Positions 7,363 to 10,232 of a DNA stretch of 10,232 bases are shown piece after piece. The stretch is taken from contig JAHJAL010000108.1 of the NCBI GenBank assembly GCA_018814055.1, positions 1 to 10,232 on the forward strand, written 5' to 3'. Both the position numbers and the translations under genes were made by a program. The stretch's first letter is position 1. Every line of letters begins with the position of its first letter. The stretch comes from Patescibacteria group bacterium. GTDB taxonomy: Bacteria > Patescibacteriota > JAHJAL01. The notes below the pieces were generated by a model. The model was not told the origin of the DNA. It saw only the letters and a program-made list of their open reading frames with translations, and ran no database searches.

Positions 7363-8220
7363 TTACTGGTTTCTTTTTTTGACGGAAATATTAACGTTTT
7401 TTTCTTGATATGTTTCGAGTACTTCCGGTTCGATGGAGAATTCTTGTTCGGGATGATCGTGGGCAATGGCGTCTGCTTGTTCGATCTGTTTGATGGGGTA
7501 GCGGCGGATGATGATTAGTTGTGATATAACTGAAAATAACGTGCTGGTAACCCAATAAAGTGGTAGTCCCGCGAATAAATTCCAGGCGATGAAGACGGTC
7601 ATGAGAGGCATGATATAGACGAATTGTGTACCCATATTGGCGGTAATAGATTCCGCGCTGAAAGCTTCTTCCTCTTTTTTTGGCGCCTTGGCTTGGGGTT
7701 TTTGGGGAGCTTTGAGTGGTTTTAGAAGGTAGCTTTGTAAAAATTGGGCGATGCCGGTCAAAATAGCCAGAGGCCAAAATGGCAAAGACAGATCGATAAT
7801 TCCCAGAAACATTTCATTGAAGGACTCGGGTTGCTGGACAAAGGAATATAACAGCTCGTATTGGGTATGATCTATTCCGGCTCGCAAGACTTGATAAAGT
7901 GCAATCAGGATTGGTAATTGGATCAACATGGGCAGGCAACTGGAAAGTGGGCTGATTTTGTGTTTTTGGTAAAAATCCATCGTAGCCTTGGTCAATTTCT
8001 CTTTGTCATCTTTGTACTTTTCTTTGAGCCGGTCCAACTCGGGGTTGAGTGATTGCAGTATCCTTTGGGATTTAAGAGCTGACCATGATAGCGGCAAAAG
8101 GACAAATCTAATTAATAGTGTCAGGACAATGATAGCCAACCCTACATCTTTGTAGGGCAAGAAGTTGTATACAATGATTAGGGCGTTGTAGATGGGACGG
8201 TATAGGAGTTCGTTCCACAT
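7363..8220 (-). CDS. yidC: YidC/Oxa1 membrane protein insertase, short form
   Basis: A 285-residue insertase lacking the large periplasmic P1 domain of Gram-negative YidC. The Oxa1 core starts at a span around 26-46 with the conserved groove arginine R38 (LLIRFVLLPL). A charged cytoplasmic hairpin (about 50-88, rich in K, E and D) follows. Then comes the signature PLSSCLPMLIQLPILIALYQ (91-110), and further spans at about 148-165, 200-216 and 219-237. A Lys/Pro/Glu-rich insert (169-190) separates the spans. The C-terminal tail (about 240-285) is acidic and then ends in KKRNQ; such tails can contact ribosomes in this family. It inserts proteins into the cytoplasmic membrane alone or with SecYEG. 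It follows yidD by 28 bases and precedes jag by 18. ATG 8220 lacks a Shine-Dalgarno. Confidence 0.97.
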   Translation of the reverse strand: MWNELLYRPIYNALIIVYNFLPYKDVGLAIIVLTLLIRFVLLPLSWSALKSQRILQSLNPELDRLKEKYKDDKEKLTKATMDFYQKHKISPLSSCLPMLIQLPILIALYQVLRAGIDHTQYELLYSFVQQPESFNEMFLGIIDLSLPFWPLAILTGIAQFLQSYLLKPLKAPQKPQAKAPKKEEEAFSAESITANMGTQFVYIMPLMTVFIAWNLFAGLPLYWVTSTLFSVISQLIIIRRYPIKQIEQADAIAHDHPEQEFSIEPEVLETYQEKNVNISVKKRNQ

Positions 8221-8248
8221 GGTTGATTATTAATTATTCATTGTTAAT

Positions 8249-8503
8249 TTATTTTACCGGGTCGTGGCCTCCGCGGGAAAAAGGGTTACAGCGGAGGACC
8301 CGCCAGGTGGTCATGAAGCCACCCTTGAAAAGGCCATGCTTGCCGATAGCATCCATTCCGTATTGTGAGCAGGAGGGTTGAAAACGGCAGAATCCATGAG
8401 GAAATAACGATTTGAACCAACCATGATCAGGTGAAATCGTTTTTTGGTATATTTTGATGAAAAATAAGGGTAGAAAGGTGATGACCTGATTGATATTATT
8501 CAA
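8249..8503 (-). CDS. yidD: YidD membrane protein insertion efficiency factor
   Basis: An 84-residue protein with the YidD signature: [10 protein letters not shown] (16-25), [10 protein letters not shown] (39-48), then AIGKHG, the LRCNP motif (70-74) and the terminal GGHDPVK. The three Cys (39, 45, 72) are the conserved ones. An amphipathic or hydrophobic N-terminus (about 7-20) fits membrane association. Between ISP and CRF there are 13 residues, more than the few in E. coli-type YidD; my impression is that this longer form is common in CPR bacteria. The start is TTG 8503, which overlaps the rnpA stop as TTGA. No ATG or GTG precedes the conserved core in this frame, so translational coupling to rnpA is likely. 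It helps YidC insert proteins into the membrane. Confidence 0.95.
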   Translation of the reverse strand: MNNINQVITFLPLFFIKIYQKTISPDHGWFKSLFPHGFCRFQPSCSQYGMDAIGKHGLFKGGFMTTWRVLRCNPFSRGGHDPVK

Positions 8504-8844
8504 GTTTCTAATTGGTTTATGCGTTTAAAAATACTTTGGAGATCCTGGTTTATTTCGCTGGAATTTTTGCCTATAATTTTTTTTTGAGCGATGACTACGG
8601 CTTCAATGTGTTTGGTTTGCTTCGGTAAAAAGTGAAGTCGGATGTTTTCGCGTAAAATACGTTTGATCCGGTTGCGTTGGGTAGCTTTTTTGGAGATTTT
8701 GGTGGATACGATGAAGCCAAATTTGCTATGTTCGGCACTGGGTATATATTTGACTATCAAATACTGTCCCCAAACTTTGCGGCCGGTTTTGGTGATTCTA
8801 TCAAAGTCTTGTTTGGAGGTTAACCGGTGTTGGCGGGAAAGCAT
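8500..8844 (-). CDS. rnpA: Ribonuclease P protein component
   Basis: A 114-residue basic protein, the usual family length. It opens with [16 protein letters not shown], the N-terminal motif of RnpA. It carries the RNR signature in [16 protein letters not shown] (51-66; R57-N58-R59), which contacts the catalytic RNA. It acts with the rnpB RNA (not in this window) to mature tRNA 5' ends. It lies 51 bases downstream of rpmH and overlaps yidD by 4 bases (TTGA). The ATG at 8844 has no Shine-Dalgarno. The stop is TGA, which argues for the standard bacterial code. Confidence 0.97.
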   Translation of the reverse strand: MLSRQHRLTSKQDFDRITKTGRKVWGQYLIVKYIPSAEHSKFGFIVSTKISKKATQRNRIKRILRENIRLHFLPKQTKHIEAVVIAQKKIIGKNSSEINQDLQSIFKRINQLET

Positions 8845-8895
8845 GAGAATTTCGTTTATACTTTTTATACTCTGGGACTTTTCTGGTGTTCTAAT

Positions 8896-9033
8896 TTACA
8901 CAGTTAGTTTTTTCCTGCCCTTGGCGCGGCGGCGTTTAAGTACATTGCGACCGGCATTGGAAGACATGCGTTTTTTGAAGCCATGGGTACGGGCTCTTTT
9001 TTTCTTTTTTGGTTGATATGTTCTTTTGACCAT
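8896..9033 (-). CDS. rpmH: 50S ribosomal protein L34
   Basis: A 45-residue, very basic protein running from ATG 9033 to TAA 8896. It matches L34 from end to end: [20 protein letters not shown] (3-22), then [20 protein letters not shown] (23-42) and a short LTV tail. L34 sits in the 50S subunit and heads the conserved rpmH-rnpA-yidD-yidC-jag block. The promoter at 9072-9100 gives it a leader of about 32 bases. No Shine-Dalgarno is seen before the ATG. Confidence 0.97.
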   Translation of the reverse strand: MVKRTYQPKKKKRARTHGFKKRMSSNAGRNVLKRRRAKGRKKLTV

Positions 9034-9071
9034 GAAAAAAGCTTATAGCAAAAAATTATGATGCAGCTATA

Positions 9072-9100
9072 ATTGTAGCCCACATGATAGTGTTTGGCAA
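9072..9100 (-). promoter_or_regulatory. Sigma70-type promoter of the rpmH-rnpA-yidD-yidC-jag operon
   Basis: On the minus strand, -35 TTGCCA (9095-9100), a 17-base spacer and -10 TACAAT (9072-9077). Transcription would start near 9065. No other comparably good promoter was seen between the operon genes, so they are probably transcribed together. Confidence 0.75.
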
Positions 9101-9183
9101 TTAATAATCAGTATCTATGATGTTTAAATAAATCACAAAGTTTTTGGCGCTTATGCGGCCCCTGCTTGAGAGAAATTTTGGGG

Positions 9184-9212
9184 TTGAATAATTCGTTTTT
9201 TTGGTGTATGAT
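9184..9212 (+). promoter_or_regulatory. Probable promoter of the histidine-rich small protein gene
   Basis: TTGAAT (9184-9189), a 17-base spacer and TATGAT (9207-9212). Transcription would begin near 9219, only about 5 bases before ATG 9224. A GGTGA at 9215-9219 would then be only partly transcribed, so translation could be leaderless or nearly so. Confidence 0.5.
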
Positions 9213-9223
9213 GTGGTGATTTT

Positions 9224-9442
9224 ATGAAAAGAATAATCAAACATCTACATCACGGTAAAAGTTCTGTCCGCCGGGTTTTACATCCGACGCACTGTTATAT
9301 GCGTGAAACGTTTGGCTGGTATAAGTGGTGGCACGAGCAAGATCACCATCGGCATATTCATTATGTCGCGATGTTTGTCGGGATTATCGCGGCCGGGTAT
9401 TATCTCATGCTGGAAGAAATTTTTTCCAAGATCAATTTGTAA
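9224..9442 (+). CDS. Histidine-rich small single-span membrane protein, unknown function
   Basis: A 72-residue protein I do not recognise. Ten His occur in the first 46 residues (7, 9, 10, 20, 23, 37, 41, 42, 44, 46), with a dense HHRHIH at 41-46. Trp/Tyr also cluster just before it (GWYKWWH, 31-37). One hydrophobic span follows at about 47-63, then a short EEIFSKINL tail. By the positive-inside rule the basic, His-rich N-terminus would be cytoplasmic. Metal binding or an interfacial helix is possible but unproven, and the single Cys24 adds little. The gene is divergent from rpmH, where dnaA often lies in other bacteria. The ATG at 9224 is supported by the promoter and by GGTGA 4 bases upstream. 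Because the frame is short, I weigh coding as likely from the ordered composition and promoter. Confidence 0.75.
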   Translation: MKRIIKHLHHGKSSVRRVLHPTHCYMRETFGWYKWWHEQDHHRHIHYVAMFVGIIAAGYYLMLEEIFSKINL

Positions 9443-9488
9443 CAAGTTTGTTCATGGGTTAATAATCAATATGGCATGATAATTTATC

Positions 9489-9517
9489 TTGACATTGTTT
9501 TGTATGTTTGTTATAAT
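9489..9517 (+). promoter_or_regulatory. Perfect consensus sigma70 promoter of the WxL-like gene
   Basis: TTGACA (9489-9494), a 17-base spacer and TATAAT (9512-9517), both hexamers and the spacing being ideal. The predicted start near 9524 leaves a leader of about 44 bases. This predicts strong, probably constitutive expression of the secreted protein downstream. Confidence 0.9.
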
Positions 9518-9520
9518 GCC

Positions 9521-9550
9521 TCGATAAATAAAAATTCGATAAATAAAAAA
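9521..9550 (+). repeat. 15-bp tandem duplication in the leader of the WxL-like gene
   Basis: Two adjacent 15-base units, TCGATAAATAAAAAT (9521-9535) and TCGATAAATAAAAAA (9536-9550), differ only at the last base. They fill most of the leader between the predicted transcription start and the Shine-Dalgarno. They set the leader length and make it A-rich, which would keep it unstructured. Confidence 0.85.
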
Positions 9551-9557
9551 AATAAAT

Positions 9558-9562
9558 GGGAG
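9558..9562 (+). promoter_or_regulatory. Shine-Dalgarno GGGAG deciding the start at 9568
   Basis: GGGAG sits 5 bases before ATG 9568. An in-frame ATG at 9556 overlaps this motif and has only A/T-rich sequence ahead of it. The later ATG is therefore the likely start. It is the clearest Shine-Dalgarno in the window. Confidence 0.8.
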
Positions 9563-9567
9563 ACAAA

Positions 9568-10155
9568 ATGAAAGACAAAAAGGAGATGTTACTGTCTGTT
9601 TTGGCTTTGGTGGCCTTTACAGGTTTAACTGCCTGGTTGACAAGTGCATATATCAACCAAAAAGTGGCCAATGATGGTGTGTTGGCGGCCAGTACAACCG
9701 TATCGGCTGATATAAATGCCGGCACATTGTCACTGACGGCGTCATCTTCGGTCAGTATGTCGGCTATCAACCTAAACAGTATCGGTGATGCCGGATCAAA
9801 TTCTACCGGCAGCATTAGCGAGGTCAAGGTGTCAGATCATCGAAGCACTGCACCGGGATGGAGTGTGACAGCCACCTGCAGCGATTTTACTGATGGCGGA
9901 TCGAATTCGATTGATATAACAAATTTGACCGTTACTCCTGGTACGGTGAGCGCGGTGGGAAATTCTTCATTGACCGGAGTGAGCGCCGGAGGGGCACACA
10001 CATACACTGGTACGTCTGATCCGGCAACCATGATGACGGCAACCACAGGCAATGGTCGGGGGCGATTTACTCAGGATACTGATTTATCATTGTTTGTTGA
10101 TGTTTCGACTGTGCCGGCTTCGTACTCGGCTACTATGACTGAGACAGTATCATAA
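9568..10155 (+). CDS. Secreted WxL-like surface protein
   Basis: A 195-residue protein. A basic start (MKDKKE) and a hydrophobic stretch (7-28) form a signal peptide or anchor; a later VLAAS (38-42) could be a cleavage site. The rest is rich in Ser, Thr, Gly and Ala with alternating beta-strand patterning. VSDHR (88-92) followed by GWSVTATCSDF (97-107) resembles the V-x-D-x-R...G-W-x-h core of WxL-type cell-surface domains. The ending with GNGRGRF, then DLSLFVDVS and SATMTETVS, fits the family's final strands. WxL domains attach to cell envelopes in Gram-positive bacteria; surface exposure here is inferred. No C-terminal anchor, LPXTG or second membrane span is seen. The strong promoter and Shine-Dalgarno suggest an abundant product. 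The assignment to WxL is by pattern and moderately sure. Confidence 0.85.
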   Translation: MKDKKEMLLSVLALVAFTGLTAWLTSAYINQKVANDGVLAASTTVSADINAGTLSLTASSSVSMSAINLNSIGDAGSNSTGSISEVKVSDHRSTAPGWSVTATCSDFTDGGSNSIDITNLTVTPGTVSAVGNSSLTGVSAGGAHTYTGTSDPATMMTATTGNGRGRFTQDTDLSLFVDVSTVPASYSATMTETVS

Positions 10156-10168
10156 ATCATTATTTAAT

Positions 10169-10206
10169 TTATTGTAAGTTATAATTATTATTGTAAGTTA
10201 TAATTA
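10169..10206 (+). repeat. Perfect 19-bp tandem duplication downstream of the WxL-like gene
   Basis: The 19-base unit TTATTGTAAGTTATAATTA occurs twice back to back (10169-10187, 10188-10206) with no mismatch. Each unit holds a TATAAT, but no fitting -35 lies at the right distance. It sits 13 bases past the stop codon, in an AT-rich tail that runs to the window end. No terminator hairpin is visible in 10156-10232. Confidence 0.9.
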
Positions 10207-10232
10207 ATCTGTATTAATTAAAAATTATTTAT

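Noticed and set aside
7391..7777. Minus-strand open frame of 128 codons
   Set aside because: It is an out-of-frame shadow of yidC; the conserved insertase sequence is in the main frame.
4056..8502. Alternative genetic code with TGA as glycine
   Set aside because: TGA ends rnpA and the 544-residue gene exactly where the families end or the next gene begins.
8642..9016. Plus-strand open frame of 124 codons
   Set aside because: It is antisense to both rnpA and rpmH, which are certain genes.
9043..9072. Perfect 7-bp inverted repeat (TTATAGC/GCTATAA) upstream of rpmH, possibly an attenuator
   Set aside because: One arm lies at or before the predicted transcription start, so it would not form in the RNA. 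An operator role has no further support.
9034..9223. Possible replication origin next to rpmH
   Set aside because: dnaA is absent and I find no cluster of DnaA boxes (TTATNCACA) in the gap.
9556..9567. ATG 9556 as start of the WxL-like protein
   Set aside because: It overlaps the GGGAG ribosome site that properly serves ATG 9568.

Overview
The window is most consistent with a low-to-medium GC bacterium of the Candidate Phyla Radiation (Patescibacteria). The pointers are a short-form YidC, a Jag protein lacking its N-terminal domain, a YidD with an enlarged ISP-to-CRF segment, many large polytopic glycosyltransferase-like membrane proteins, and a small secreted WxL-like protein. TGA ends at least two genes (rnpA and the 544-residue membrane protein), so code 25 (TGA = Gly, as in SR1/Gracilibacteria) does not apply. 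The lineage is an inference; there is no rRNA here to confirm it.

Left part (1-5690, all minus strand): a surface-glycan block. A GT-C-like polytopic membrane protein runs off the left edge. Just 7 bases upstream lies a soluble two-domain GT4-GT2 glycosyltransferase fusion. A clear promoter at 3870-3897 drives this pair. A hairpin terminator at 4003-4026 separates them from a second GT-C (GT39/PMT_2-like) protein at 4056-5690. Together they look able to transfer sugars from nucleotide-activated and lipid-linked donors onto a glycan or surface protein. The substrate cannot be read from sequence.

Middle (5691-6850): a plus-strand secreted, single-span membrane protein with a ZU5-like ectodomain. 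It converges on the next operon, and both probably share a bidirectional hairpin terminator at 6769-6835.

Right-middle (6850-9100, minus strand): the conserved rpmH-rnpA-yidD-yidC-jag block, encoding ribosomal protein L34, the RNase P protein and the membrane-insertion machinery, with a promoter at 9072-9100. The usual neighbours dnaA (upstream) and mnmE (downstream) are absent. rpmH is only 45 codons.

Right end (9184-10232, plus strand): divergent from rpmH are a histidine-rich 72-residue single-span protein and a secreted WxL-like protein. The latter has a perfect consensus promoter (TTGACA-17-TATAAT) and a clear Shine-Dalgarno sequence. Two perfect or near-perfect short tandem duplications (15 and 19 bp) flank this gene.

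I found no RNA genes, CRISPR array, insertion sequence or defence system. The most distinctive items are the histidine-rich small protein, the internally duplicated C-terminal module of the glycosyltransferase fusion, and the short tandem repeats around the WxL-like gene.
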